A stretch of DNA of 64,000 nucleotides from assembly GCA_005787685.1 (NCBI GenBank), contig SYAC01000059.1, positions 1 to 64,000 of the forward strand. Reading direction: 5' to 3'. The position numbers and the translations under genes were made by a program. This stretch comes from Planctomycetia bacterium. GTDB taxonomy: Bacteria > Planctomycetota > Phycisphaerae > Phycisphaerales > SM1A02. The notes below the pieces were generated by a model. That model saw only the letters and a list, made by a program, of their open reading frames with translations, had not been told where the DNA came from and made no database searches. Shown piece after piece: positions 17,017-26,196 of this stretch; the first letter of the stretch is position 1, and the number at the start of each line of letters is the position of its first letter.

Positions 17017-17733
17017 TTATGTTTGCGCCACGCGCGCCACGCCAGCGATCAAGCCCGTGGACACCAGCGCCCAACCATCGACTGCCACAAAAAGGAGCAA
17101 TTTCAAGGGCAAACTGATTAAAGAAGGTGGTGTCATGAAAAGTCCAAGACTGGCCATAACCGCCGCCACGGCTAGGTCGATCACCAGGAATGGCAGTAAA
17201 ACTTTGAAGCCCAGCATGAACGCCACGCGCAATTCATTCAGCGCGAAGGCAGGAGCAAGCGTGAGCGTGTCCACATCGCGCCGCGTGAGCGACTGACCAG
17301 CTTCAACCGGCGTGCCTTTGGATTTCAACACGGCCTCCAAAGTTGGTCCACCATTCTGCGCTTGCAGTTGGTCAAACATGAACGCGCGCAGTGGAGCCTC
17401 GGCGCCTTTGACGGCGATCATTGGATCGCCGGTGCTGCCGCTGGCCAGTTTCGACAAGCCGCCATCCCAAGCGGCCTTTAATGTTGGCGTCATGGCCGCA
17501 ATGGTGAGCGCGACGCTGAGGCCAAGCACAATAAGGTTGCTGGGCACCGCGCCCAAGCCCAGTCCTTGTCGAAGAATGCTGAGGGTGATGAATATGCGTG
17601 GAAAGCAAGTGCATAAAGCCAACGCCGCTGGAAGCAGCGCAAAGCCAACCGCAGCCGCGGCCAGTTCCGCGCCGCCGCTCAAACCCACGGGCACATTGCC
17701 CACCGTTTGATTCAGTGTTGCCAACAGCGCCAT
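17017..17733 (-). CDS. fliP: Flagellar export protein FliP
   Basis: 238 residues. The N-terminal half has LP.ALALCTCFPRIFITLSIL and GLGLGAVPSNLIVLGLSVAL. The C-terminal half has FALNELRVAFMLGFKVLLPF and IDLAVAAVMASLG, then SLPLKLLLFVAVDGW, all FliP signatures. The N-terminus may be a cleavable signal sequence, as in other FliP proteins. The start ATG 17733 follows GGGAGGG and shares one base with the fliO stop (TGATG). Confidence 0.95.
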   Translation of the reverse strand: MALLATLNQTVGNVPVGLSGGAELAAAAVGFALLPAALALCTCFPRIFITLSILRQGLGLGAVPSNLIVLGLSVALTIAAMTPTLKAAWDGGLSKLASGSTGDPMIAVKGAEAPLRAFMFDQLQAQNGGPTLEAVLKSKGTPVEAGQSLTRRDVDTLTLAPAFALNELRVAFMLGFKVLLPFLVIDLAVAAVMASLGLFMTPPSLISLPLKLLLFVAVDGWALVSTGLIAGVARVAQT

Positions 17734-18254
17734 CAGCCCACCCTCCCAAGCAAATCGCTGGCGCAATCATTGCGTGGGGATTGTTCGCTCATGCCATGGA
17801 TGGCTTGTGGAGAGTCGACCGCGAACTCCGCCAACCGCTGAAAGCCTTGCGCGCTTTGGCCAAGTAGCACCACACGATCACCAACACGCACCAATGCAAG
17901 CGCCTGTCCCTTTGCCATGGCGGTGCGATCCAGTATTTCAATGGCGCCATTGCCAACGGCGCGCTGGGCATGCGCCGTGAAAAATAATTTGGAAATAAAT
18001 CCCGCGCCCCCTGCGAAGCGAAATCCAAACCTTGCGCGCCACCACAATGCGACACCCAACAGGCACAATCCAGCAAACACAAAGATTGAAATCCAACTTC
18101 CGCTCGTGGACACATGCGCATCCACTGGTCGAAGCACCACAATTTGCGATTCTAGATCGACAGAATTGCCAAGTGCAATCGCCTGAATTGAACCAAGTGC
18201 GATGACCGCGCTCGCAATGCGAGCAATCAATAGGTGAGGGTTACGCCCATCCAT
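17733..18254 (-). CDS. fliO: FliO-like flagellar biosynthesis protein
   Basis: 173 residues. A hydrophobic N-terminus (about 8-28, possible signal peptide) is followed by one membrane helix (about 53-70, ISIFVFAGLCLLGVALWW). The cytoplasmic domain ILDRTAMAKGQALALVRVGD and RVVLLGQS has the FliO pattern. FliO helps assemble the FliP ring. First gene of the operon, starting at ATG 18254, divergent from the BamD-like gene across about 200 bases. Confidence 0.85.
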   Translation of the reverse strand: MDGRNPHLLIARIASAVIALGSIQAIALGNSVDLESQIVVLRPVDAHVSTSGSWISIFVFAGLCLLGVALWWRARFGFRFAGGAGFISKLFFTAHAQRAVGNGAIEILDRTAMAKGQALALVRVGDRVVLLGQSAQGFQRLAEFAVDSPQAIHGMSEQSPRNDCASDLLGRVG

Positions 18255-18360
18255 GGCAGCCCCTAAGCTTCACGCCCCGCATCCTGCGAAAACGGTCGGA
18301 CCCATCCGACATGTGTAGATCGGCAATTTGCCCCCCAAAGGCATAGTCAAAATAAAAAAA

Positions 18361-18390
18361 TTGACACCGTTCAAGCATATTTTCTATGCA
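18361..18390 (+). promoter_or_regulatory. Candidate sigma-70 promoter for the BamD-like gene
   Basis: TTGACA at 18361-18366 matches the -35 consensus exactly. After 16-18 bases comes a weak -10 (TCTATG/CTATGC/TATGCA). It lies in an AT-rich stretch about 65-95 bases upstream of the ATG at 18455. Confidence 0.4.
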
Positions 18391-18454
18391 AATACTCTTT
18401 GCAAATGCAAGCGCATCTCGCCATAGCCTGAGCGTCATCGCTACCATTCCCACA

Positions 18455-19645
18455 ATGATTCGGCGGATTCAATTGAGCGTGTTTGTGGCGGTGATGGGCT
18501 TTGGCGCCGGCTTGTTCGCCACCGCCGAATGCGCCCTGGCACAAACCGACTACACCCTGGATGAATTTGACCGCTGGAAGCCCTCGGAAGTTCCCTCGCC
18601 AGTTGATGAGCAATTGCAACAAGCTCGCGTGGCGCTCGCCAATGGCGACGCGGCGCGCGCCAAGAACTTGTCCGATAATTTTCTGGAAAACAATCCGCTT
18701 GGTCAAGGCCGCGCCGAGGCGTTTCTCATCCTGGGCGACGCTCAATTAGCTCTGGGCAATGAATACAAAGCGCTCTTCGCCTATGAAGATGTGGCGCGCC
18801 GCTATTCATCCACCTCGTCATTCATTCCCGCGCTGGAGCGCGAATTTGAAATTGCCAAAGCCTACGCGCATGGCTTGCGAAAAAAATTCCTGGGAACTTT
18901 TCGGTGGCTCGACGCGGGCGATGACGCGCAGGAAATTTTCATCCGCATTCAAGAGCGCCTGCCTGGCAGCGAGCTTGCAGAAAAAGCCGGCATGGAATTG
19001 TCCGACTACTACTTCCGCATTCGCGACATGCCGCTGGCCGCTGATTCGTACGACTTGTTTGTGCAAAATTATCCACGCTCCAAGCAGGTGAATAAAGCCA
19101 AATTACGCTTGATTTATAGCTATTACGCGCAGTTCAAAGGCCCGCAATATGACGCCAGCGGCTTGCGTGAGGCCACCTCCAGGTTGAAGTTGTTGCAAGC
19201 GGATGATCCAGCGTTGGCGCAGCAAATTGGCGCCGAGGCGCTGCTTGTGCGGGTGTATGAAAGCGAAGCCGCCAAACTTCTCAACGACGCCATGTGGTAT
19301 CAAAGTATGGGCGATTATATTTCCACTGAACTCACGCTGCGCTCGCTGGTAAATCGATTTCCAAAATCAATCGCCACCATTCAAGCGCTCAAGATTGCGC
19401 CAGGTGTGGTCGCCAAATTGCCGGAACGGGTGGCCAAAAATTGCCCCGACTACGCGCAACTGCAAAGCACATTACTTGGAACACCAAACATAAATGAACC
19501 CACTGGCGTGGTTCCCGCTGCGGAAATTCCTCTTCCCGCGGTCGATCAAACAACGCCACAGCAACCTGTCGCGGGCGCCACATTGCAGTCCGAGGATCAA
19601 ACCACCAAGCCCGCGGCGCCGCCTTCGCCCCCTCAACCACAATGA
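18455..19645 (+). CDS. BamD/YfiO-like tetratricopeptide outer-membrane assembly protein
   Basis: 396 residues. From ATG 18455 there is a signal peptide (MIRRIQLSVFVAVMGFGAG, cleavage near ALA-QT). TPR-like helical repeats follow at about 50-260, including ARVALANGDAARAKNLSDNF and DSYDLFVQNYPRSKQVNKAK, the pattern of BamD/YbgF-type proteins. No clear lipobox Cys is present, unlike classical BamD. The last 70 residues are Pro/Gln/Ala-rich and probably disordered. The stop overlaps the ATG of the LptE-like gene, so both envelope proteins are co-translated. Confidence 0.75.
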   Translation: MIRRIQLSVFVAVMGFGAGLFATAECALAQTDYTLDEFDRWKPSEVPSPVDEQLQQARVALANGDAARAKNLSDNFLENNPLGQGRAEAFLILGDAQLALGNEYKALFAYEDVARRYSSTSSFIPALEREFEIAKAYAHGLRKKFLGTFRWLDAGDDAQEIFIRIQERLPGSELAEKAGMELSDYYFRIRDMPLAADSYDLFVQNYPRSKQVNKAKLRLIYSYYAQFKGPQYDASGLREATSRLKLLQADDPALAQQIGAEALLVRVYESEAAKLLNDAMWYQSMGDYISTELTLRSLVNRFPKSIATIQALKIAPGVVAKLPERVAKNCPDYAQLQSTLLGTPNINEPTGVVPAAEIPLPAVDQTTPQQPVAGATLQSEDQTTKPAAPPSPPQPQ

Positions 19646-20190
19646 AATTGAACTTTCAAACTGATCCCAGACGCCTGGCTCTTGGAATGATCGCGCTTGC
19701 GTGCGCCGCCATGGCCTTTTCAATCACGCTTGCTTGCTCCTCCAAGGGCATGAAGGGCGGAAGCGTTTTACCCACCAAATATCGCAGTATTTCCGTCCCT
19801 GTTTTTGCCAACGCCACGCCTGATCGCGATATGGGATTTCAATTGACGGAGGCTTTGCAAAAACGATTGCAACAAACCACGCCATACACCGTCACGCATG
19901 ACGGCAAAGCGGACACCATTCTGCGCGGCAAAGTGGTCACTGTCAAAGTTTCACAAATGAGCCAAAGCGTTGCAACTGGTTTATCGGAGGAAGTCGCCTA
20001 CACTGTGACATTGGATTGGGATTGGGTCGATGTGCGAACTGGAAAGTCTATTACGGCCCGTAAAGGCTTTACCTCAAGTGGTGTGGTGGTTACAAGCCGC
20101 TCGCAGGCGGAACCACTTGACTTGGCGCGATTTGAAGTGACTCAACGGCTTGCCGACGATATTGTGGCAAACCTTCAAGCAGATTGGTGA
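19642..20190 (+). CDS. LptE-like lipoprotein (LPS assembly)
   Basis: 182 residues. A lipoprotein signal peptide ends in ITLACSS, so Cys32 is the likely lipidated residue. The body SISVPVFANATPDRDMGFQL and RLQQTTPYTV matches the LptE-like family found in planctomycetes. LptE plugs the LptD barrel that inserts lipopolysaccharide into the outer membrane; family membership supports an LPS-type outer membrane, but the function is inferred. Start ATG overlaps the previous stop (ATGA). Confidence 0.78.
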   Translation: MKLNFQTDPRRLALGMIALACAAMAFSITLACSSKGMKGGSVLPTKYRSISVPVFANATPDRDMGFQLTEALQKRLQQTTPYTVTHDGKADTILRGKVVTVKVSQMSQSVATGLSEEVAYTVTLDWDWVDVRTGKSITARKGFTSSGVVVTSRSQAEPLDLARFEVTQRLADDIVANLQADW

Positions 20191-20228
20191 CTATGCGCGC
20201 ATTGTTATGCGCGATTGAAAAGTAGAGA

Positions 20229-22292
20229 ATGAACATGAACAACAAACCCATTGATCCGAACACATTGCCCATGGCCTCTAAAAAGAAAATTGACAAACCC
20301 GTGAAGCGAATTGATCCGCCCACTCCAAATTCCTCCGCTCCACAGGGCAAACCGCGACGCCAAAGCGCGACATGGTTCATACTGGCTCTACTTGGCGTTC
20401 TTATTTCTATTATTATTTTTGGCGGCCCCACACGCGGCGAGCCCATTGAAACTTGGCAACAATTCATGGTGCTTGCCAAAGAAGACAAGCTTGTAAGCAA
20501 CTCCGTTGTCATTCAAAGCGATAAAATCAGCGCGGATGTCAAACCCAATACCAAGGGTTTTTCTGAGCGTTATGGAGATAAACCGGCGCCGATTTTTGTA
20601 TCCATTTTCCCTGGCGAGTACGAAAAGTACACCAAGGATTTAGAGGCTGCCAGCATTCCTTGGCGCGCCGATGTGGCCACCAGCGCCCTGGCTCAGATCG
20701 CAATGACCATATTGCCCACGATCATAATTCTTGGACTTTTGTGGTTCCTACTTTCGCGCAGCATGCGCAACGCGGGTGGTGGCGCGGGTGGAATGCTTGG
20801 CAACTTTGGCCGCAGCAAGCACCGCGTGAGCAACAAGGACATGGCGCACACAACCTTCGCCGATGTCGCCGGTATTGACGAGGCCAAGGAGGAAGTTTCC
20901 GAATTGGTGGAGTTCTTAAGGGACCCAAAACGATTTCAACGCCTTGGCGGACGCATTCCGCGCGGAGTGTTGCTTGAAGGTCCACCAGGGTGTGGAAAAA
21001 CATTGCTCGCCAAAGCCATCGCTGGCGAAGCGGAAGTTCCTTTCTTCTCCATTTCTGGAAGCGACTTTGTCGAAATGTTTGTGGGCGTTGGCGCCAGCCG
21101 CGTGCGCGATTTGTTCAAGCAAGCCAAGGAAAATTCTCCGTGCATTATTTTCTTGGATGAAGTGGACGCCGTTGGCCGCCGTCGTGGTGGTGGATTCACC
21201 ACGGGTGGACACGATGAACGAGAACAAACTTTGAACGCCATTTTGGTGGAAATGGACGGATTTGACGCCAATGACCAGGTTATTGTCATTGCAGCCACCA
21301 ATCGCGCCGATGTGCTTGATCCAGCGTTGACACGACCAGGCCGCTTTGACCGCACCGTGGCCGTGCAATTCCCTGATGTGGCCGGCCGCCGACAAATTCT
21401 GAGTGTGCACGCGAAGAAAGTAAAGATGGGTCCAGATGTAAACCTGGAGCGCATGGCGCGCAGTACCCCCATGTTCAGCGGCGCCGACCTTGCCGCCATC
21501 ATCAATGAGGCCGCCATTCTTGCCACCATGCTGGACAAGGAATTCATTGAGATGACCGACATGGAGGAGGCACGCGACAAGATTCGATTTGGACGCGCCA
21601 AGAAAAGTCGCCGCATTGAACAGCAGGAACGCATCGCCACGGCGTATCACGAATCCGGCCACGCCATTTTGCAAGTGCTTTTGCCCGACGCTGACCCCCT
21701 ACACAAGGTCACCATTATTCCTCGCGGCCAAATGTTGGGCGTGACATTTAGTTTGCCCGAGAAGGATCGCTATGGCTATTCACGCAAATTTGTACTTGCC
21801 ACCATGCGCGTCTTGTGCGCTGGACGCATTGCTGAGGAGCGCCAGAATGGCGATGTTTCCAGCGGCGCCTCCATGGATATTAAAATGGCCACATCGTTTG
21901 CACGCGCCATGGTGTTGGAATGGGGCATGAGCGAAAAGCTTGGATTTGTGCGCTACGCAGGGCAAGACACGCGCGAGTCATTCGTGTCGGAACGCGACTT
22001 TTCAGAGGACACCGCGCGCATTATTGACGAGGAAGTTCGCCGCATCATTGACAGCGCGTTCAGCGACGCCCATCGCATTGTCAACGAAAACTGGGACAAG
22101 GTTTCCACGCTTGCCGAGGCGTTGTTGAAATATGAAACACTTCATGTGGAGGATGTGCAGCGCATTATTCGCGGCGAAGCGATTCAAGCGCCAACCGTGG
22201 TTGAAATACTTTCCACGGCAACCACCGCGCCAACGACACCCAAGACGGAACCACCACCACCGGAAATTGGCATTATGCCAAGTCCGGCGTAA
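20229..22292 (+). CDS. ftsH: ATP-dependent zinc metalloprotease FtsH
   Basis: 687 residues. Membrane helices at about 47-66 and 159-178 flank a periplasmic domain. The AAA module has Walker A GPPGCGKT (251-258), Walker B IIFLDE (D310, E311) and the second region of homology [20 protein letters not shown]. The zinc site is HESGH at 474-478, with a third ligand Asp near 553. It degrades membrane and short-lived cytoplasmic proteins. A basic and Pro-rich N-terminal extension of about 45 residues precedes the first helix. It follows the LptE-like gene by 38 bases and may be co-transcribed. Confidence 0.97.
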   Translation: MNMNNKPIDPNTLPMASKKKIDKPVKRIDPPTPNSSAPQGKPRRQSATWFILALLGVLISIIIFGGPTRGEPIETWQQFMVLAKEDKLVSNSVVIQSDKISADVKPNTKGFSERYGDKPAPIFVSIFPGEYEKYTKDLEAASIPWRADVATSALAQIAMTILPTIIILGLLWFLLSRSMRNAGGGAGGMLGNFGRSKHRVSNKDMAHTTFADVAGIDEAKEEVSELVEFLRDPKRFQRLGGRIPRGVLLEGPPGCGKTLLAKAIAGEAEVPFFSISGSDFVEMFVGVGASRVRDLFKQAKENSPCIIFLDEVDAVGRRRGGGFTTGGHDEREQTLNAILVEMDGFDANDQVIVIAATNRADVLDPALTRPGRFDRTVAVQFPDVAGRRQILSVHAKKVKMGPDVNLERMARSTPMFSGADLAAIINEAAILATMLDKEFIEMTDMEEARDKIRFGRAKKSRRIEQQERIATAYHESGHAILQVLLPDADPLHKVTIIPRGQMLGVTFSLPEKDRYGYSRKFVLATMRVLCAGRIAEERQNGDVSSGASMDIKMATSFARAMVLEWGMSEKLGFVRYAGQDTRESFVSERDFSEDTARIIDEEVRRIIDSAFSDAHRIVNENWDKVSTLAEALLKYETLHVEDVQRIIRGEAIQAPTVVEILSTATTAPTTPKTEPPPPEIGIMPSPA

Positions 22293-22407
22293 GACCCCCA
22301 CGCATTGCAAGCGTCAATCTGAGAGCGTCGCGCCACAACCAATAGGCGTGCGAGCCAAGTCTTGTGTACTTTTATTCACGCGCCATGGCTGGCGTTGGAT
22401 GAAGCCA

Positions 22408-23805
22408 TCACACCAACAGCGTGGCCGGATTTTCAAGCAATGCCTTGAGCGTGTTCAACCAACGCGCCGCCATGGCGCCATCAATTACGCGGTGATCAAG
22501 CGAAAGCGTGGCCGTCATTTCATAGCCGATGGTCAATTGATCATCGCGCACCACGGGCTGCTTCAACGCGGCGCCGCAGGCAAGAATGGCGGAGTTGGGT
22601 GGATTGATAATGGCCGTGAAATGCTCTACGCCAAACATGCCCAGGTTTGAAACGGTGAAGGTGCTGTCGGACATGTCATCCATGGACAAGCCGCGGGTGC
22701 GCGCCTTCTCTGAAAGGGACTTGGTTTCGCTGGAAATGGCGCGCAAACTCTTGCGATCCACATCGCGGATAACGGCCACCAACAAGCCACCGCCCTTCTC
22801 CTCATCCAACGCCACAGCCACGCCCACATTCACCTGCTGATGCATGAGAATTTTATCGCCGGCCCAACTTGCATTCACATACGGGTGCTTGGCCATGGCC
22901 AACGCGCAGCCACGCACAATGAAATCGTTCACCGAAAGTTTAATACCCATGCCAGCGAGCTCGCCATTGAGTTGCTCGCGCAGCGCCATCAATCGATCAA
23001 GTTCAAACTTCATGGACACTTGGTAATGCGGAATGGTGGTCTTGCTTTCAACCAATCGTTTGGCGATAGTTTGGCGCATGGAATTCACCGCCACCTCGGT
23101 GCTTTGCAGACCCGCGACAACCAAGCCGCCCGAGCGCGGAGTTGGCGTAACTGGAACAGCCAACGAACTTGACGCGCTGACCTGCGCGCTGGTTGTGGCC
23201 GAGGACATTGAACCACCCTGTGGGGCTTTGGTGAATTGTGAGGCTGGCGTCGCGCCGCGATTTTCAAGCGCATTCAACACATCGCGCTTGATGATGCGCC
23301 CGGCGGGACCCGAACCTTGAAGCGATGCAAGATCAACGCGCTCTTGCTCGGCGATGCGCCGCGCCACTGGGCTTACGCGAACACGCGCGCCGTCGGGCTG
23401 AAGAATCTCCTCGGCTTGGGCGTCGATGGGTTGAGCATGGCTTGCGCCGTGCGTGTGGACAGTGGGGGAAATACCCGTAGTTTCAGCCACTTTTGTGGAG
23501 GAAGTCGCAGGAACCACCACGCCGGAATGCGCCTGGCTGGAGGCGCCACTTTGGTCATGGGTTTCGCCATCCTCCGCAATCAGCGCGATCTGCGTGCCCA
23601 CTTTCACTTGCTGACCCGCGGGCACAAGCAGTTTCAAAATTTTCCCGTCGTCAAAAACCGGCATTTCCATGGTGGCCTTGTCGGTTTCAATGTCGGCCAC
23701 AACCATTCCGCTTTTCACGGCGTCGCCCTCTTTCACATTCCAACGAACAATGGTCCCAGATTCCATGGTGTCCGAAAGGCGTGGCATTGTGACTGAGATT
23801 GGCAT
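22408..23805 (-). CDS. pdhC: Pyruvate dehydrogenase complex E2, dihydrolipoamide acetyltransferase
   Basis: 465 residues. The N-terminal lipoyl domain has the lipoylated Lys in ETDKATME (about 42-49). An Ala/Pro/Ser-rich linker leads to the peripheral-subunit-binding domain (VSPVARRIAEQERVDLASLQ, GSGPAGRIIKRDV). The C-terminal catalytic domain ends with the DHRVIDGA motif carrying the active-site His. Transfers the acetyl group from E1 to CoA. Third gene of the E1alpha-E1beta-E2 operon, 27 bases after pdhB; no dihydrolipoamide dehydrogenase follows. Confidence 0.95.
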   Translation of the reverse strand: MPISVTMPRLSDTMESGTIVRWNVKEGDAVKSGMVVADIETDKATMEMPVFDDGKILKLLVPAGQQVKVGTQIALIAEDGETHDQSGASSQAHSGVVVPATSSTKVAETTGISPTVHTHGASHAQPIDAQAEEILQPDGARVRVSPVARRIAEQERVDLASLQGSGPAGRIIKRDVLNALENRGATPASQFTKAPQGGSMSSATTSAQVSASSSLAVPVTPTPRSGGLVVAGLQSTEVAVNSMRQTIAKRLVESKTTIPHYQVSMKFELDRLMALREQLNGELAGMGIKLSVNDFIVRGCALAMAKHPYVNASWAGDKILMHQQVNVGVAVALDEEKGGGLLVAVIRDVDRKSLRAISSETKSLSEKARTRGLSMDDMSDSTFTVSNLGMFGVEHFTAIINPPNSAILACGAALKQPVVRDDQLTIGYEMTATLSLDHRVIDGAMAARWLNTLKALLENPATLLV

Positions 23806-23832
23806 GTTATTTATATGGTGCGTGCGTTGCGT

Positions 23833-24825
23833 TTATGCGTTGTATGTGGCGCTGCGAACCGCCTCGCAAATTTTTCGAGTGTTGGGCAAATACTCTTGCT
23901 CCAGATTGAAAGCGTACGGCGCGGGTACATCCTCGGTGTGAACGCGGTGCACATGATTGTCCAAATCATCAAAGCAACGCCGATGAATTTGCGCCGCGAC
24001 TTCCGAGCCGGGGCTGCCAAAGCTCCACGATTGATCAACTATGACAAGGTTGGATGTTTTGCGCACGGAGCGCTCAATGGCGCCAATATCCAGCGGACGA
24101 ATGGTGCGCAGATCAAGCACCTCGCAGGAAATGCCCTCTTTGGCCAGCTCTTGCGCGGCTTCCATGCAGAAATGCACGGGCCGACCCCATGAGGCGATTG
24201 TGCAATCGGTGCCTGGGCGGCGGACACAGGCTTGCCCAAATTTCAAAAGCACATCATCGCCAACGGGCACCTCGCCCTTCATTCCAAGCAAACGCTCGCT
24301 CTCCATAAAGAACACGGGATCGTCGTCGCGAATGGCGGTCTTCATGAGGGCTTTGGCGTCGGCGGGCGTGGATGGAATGACAATTTTTATTCCAGGAACA
24401 TTGGAGAACAAACCCTCCACGCACCAACTATGCGTGCTTCCAAGTTGGCCACCCGCTCCGTCATTTCCGCGGAACACAATAGGACAACCAAATTGCCCGC
24501 CGCTCATGAACAACATCTTGGGCGCATTATTTAAAATAGGATCAGCGGCCACCAAACTAAATGACCAGCTCATGAATTCAACCACGGGGCGCAAACCCAA
24601 CATGGCGGCGCCGATGGCCATGCCCGCGAAGCCACTTTCAGAAATGGGCGTGTCAATCACCCGCTTGGGACCAAACTCGTCCAGCATTCCGCGACTCACT
24701 TTATAGGCGCCGTTGTACTCGGCCACTTCCTCGCCGATCAACATGACGCGCTTGTCACGGCGCATCTCCTCGCTCATGGCGTCGCGGATTGCGTCACGAA
24801 ATTCAAGTTCCTGCGTGGCGCTCAT
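23833..24825 (-). CDS. pdhB: Pyruvate dehydrogenase E1 component, beta subunit
   Basis: 330 residues from ATG 24825, which overlaps the pdhA stop (ATGA). Typical E1-beta landmarks are GEEVAEYNGAYKVSRG, DTPISESGFAGMAIGAA, the HSWCVEGLFSNVPG segment and the C-terminal EVLDLRTIRPLD transketolase domain. Together with E1-alpha it decarboxylates pyruvate using thiamine diphosphate. A branched-chain 2-oxoacid substrate cannot be excluded from sequence alone. Confidence 0.95.
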   Translation of the reverse strand: MSATQELEFRDAIRDAMSEEMRRDKRVMLIGEEVAEYNGAYKVSRGMLDEFGPKRVIDTPISESGFAGMAIGAAMLGLRPVVEFMSWSFSLVAADPILNNAPKMLFMSGGQFGCPIVFRGNDGAGGQLGSTHSWCVEGLFSNVPGIKIVIPSTPADAKALMKTAIRDDDPVFFMESERLLGMKGEVPVGDDVLLKFGQACVRRPGTDCTIASWGRPVHFCMEAAQELAKEGISCEVLDLRTIRPLDIGAIERSVRKTSNLVIVDQSWSFGSPGSEVAAQIHRRCFDDLDNHVHRVHTEDVPAPYAFNLEQEYLPNTRKICEAVRSATYNA

Positions 24826-25988
24826 ATCAAACCATCTCCCTCGCGGGTGGCGCGAAATGTTGGTGGATTCAATGCGCCGCCGTACATGCGCGGCTCGCTG
24901 GTGCCGGTGTAGGGCCCCCATGGTTCACGGTACACATCGTGATATAAATCTGACAGCGGCGGCACTGGACTATTGTCGGCAAATTCAACCGCGTCGCGCA
25001 CCTCTTGCTTCACATCCTTGTTCAAGGCCTTGATTTGATCCTGTGTGATGGCGCCTTGATCTACAATAAATTTCTCAAATGTGCCAATGGGATCGCCCTG
25101 CTCCCAAATAGCCTCCTCATCGCGCGTGCGGTACTTGCGTGGATCACTCATGGAGTGGCCCTTGTAGCGATAGCACCGCATATCGACAAACGCTGGACGA
25201 CTTTCGCGGCGGCACTTGTCCACCACATCCTTCATGCCGTGATAGACCTCCAACAAATTCATTCCATCAATCACCGCAGAATCAATTCCGTAGCCAAGCG
25301 CCTTGGATGAAAGGTCGTGGCTTTGGGTTGTGCCGCGGTGAATGCTGGTTCCCATGGAGTAGCCGTTGTTCTCCACCACAAAAATGACGGGCAGATTCAT
25401 AAGCCCCGCCAAGTTCAAGGCCTCATGGAACGCGCCTTGATTCAGCGCGCCGTCGCCCAAAAAACACAGTGTCACGCGCGAGGATTTGCCATTGTTGATG
25501 ACCTCGTCCTCGTACTTGGTGGCGAAGGCCAAGCCCGCACCGAGCGGCGTTTGCGCGCCCACAATTCCGTGGCCACCAAATAAATTGTTCTTGCGATCAA
25601 ACATATGCATTGATCCGCCCTTGCCTTTGGCGCAACCATCCACGCGTCCAAACATTTCCGCCATGCACGCTCGCGCCGTCATGCCGCGCGCCAAGGCGTG
25701 GCCGTGATCCCGATACGCGGTCACCAAAGGGTCTTGTGGTTTCAACGCGGCAACACAACCAGTCGCCACCGCTTCTTGACCAATATAAACATGGCAGAAG
25801 CCGCCAATTTTTTTATCTTGATAGGCCTGCATGCAGCGAATTTCAAACTCGCGCATGAGCAACATTTGACGGTACCAATCGCGCAATATCTCAGCGCGCG
25901 GCACGGCTCGATTGGCGGCGCGCCGAGGTATGGGAAGTCCACCGTGGACATCATGCGCAGATTTGCCGTCAGTGGTTGGTGTTTCCAT
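24822..25988 (-). CDS. pdhA: Pyruvate dehydrogenase E1 component, alpha subunit
   Basis: 388 residues. The thiamine-diphosphate motif begins GDGALNQGAFHEALN and ends VVENN. The phosphorylation-loop region YRYKGHSMSDP is typical of pyruvate-specific E1-alpha, as is GGHGIVGAQTPLGAGLAFA. First gene of the operon; ATG at 25988. Length is slightly above the bacterial average of 330-370 owing to extensions at both ends. Confidence 0.95.
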   Translation of the reverse strand: METPTTDGKSAHDVHGGLPIPRRAANRAVPRAEILRDWYRQMLLMREFEIRCMQAYQDKKIGGFCHVYIGQEAVATGCVAALKPQDPLVTAYRDHGHALARGMTARACMAEMFGRVDGCAKGKGGSMHMFDRKNNLFGGHGIVGAQTPLGAGLAFATKYEDEVINNGKSSRVTLCFLGDGALNQGAFHEALNLAGLMNLPVIFVVENNGYSMGTSIHRGTTQSHDLSSKALGYGIDSAVIDGMNLLEVYHGMKDVVDKCRRESRPAFVDMRCYRYKGHSMSDPRKYRTRDEEAIWEQGDPIGTFEKFIVDQGAITQDQIKALNKDVKQEVRDAVEFADNSPVPPLSDLYHDVYREPWGPYTGTSEPRMYGGALNPPTFRATREGDGLI

Positions 25989-26196
25989 ACAGAATTTCCC
26001 GCGGGGCGAGTCCTTTCAGGAACCACGGGCAGTCCATCGTTATAAAGGAAAAAACCATTTCAAGCAAGATGCATATCCAAAAGTTTTATGCACAGGAGTT
26101 TCAGGCTGATTGCGCCGTCCGATGCTTGATTGTGCGGTGTAGGAGTTGTTGGTAGGCATTGAAAATGAAGTGTGGCATGACCACAAGCGCTGGCAC

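Noticed and set aside
20916-21674. Minus-strand frames antisense to ftsH
   Set aside because: ftsH is unambiguous on the plus strand; these are codon-bias shadows.
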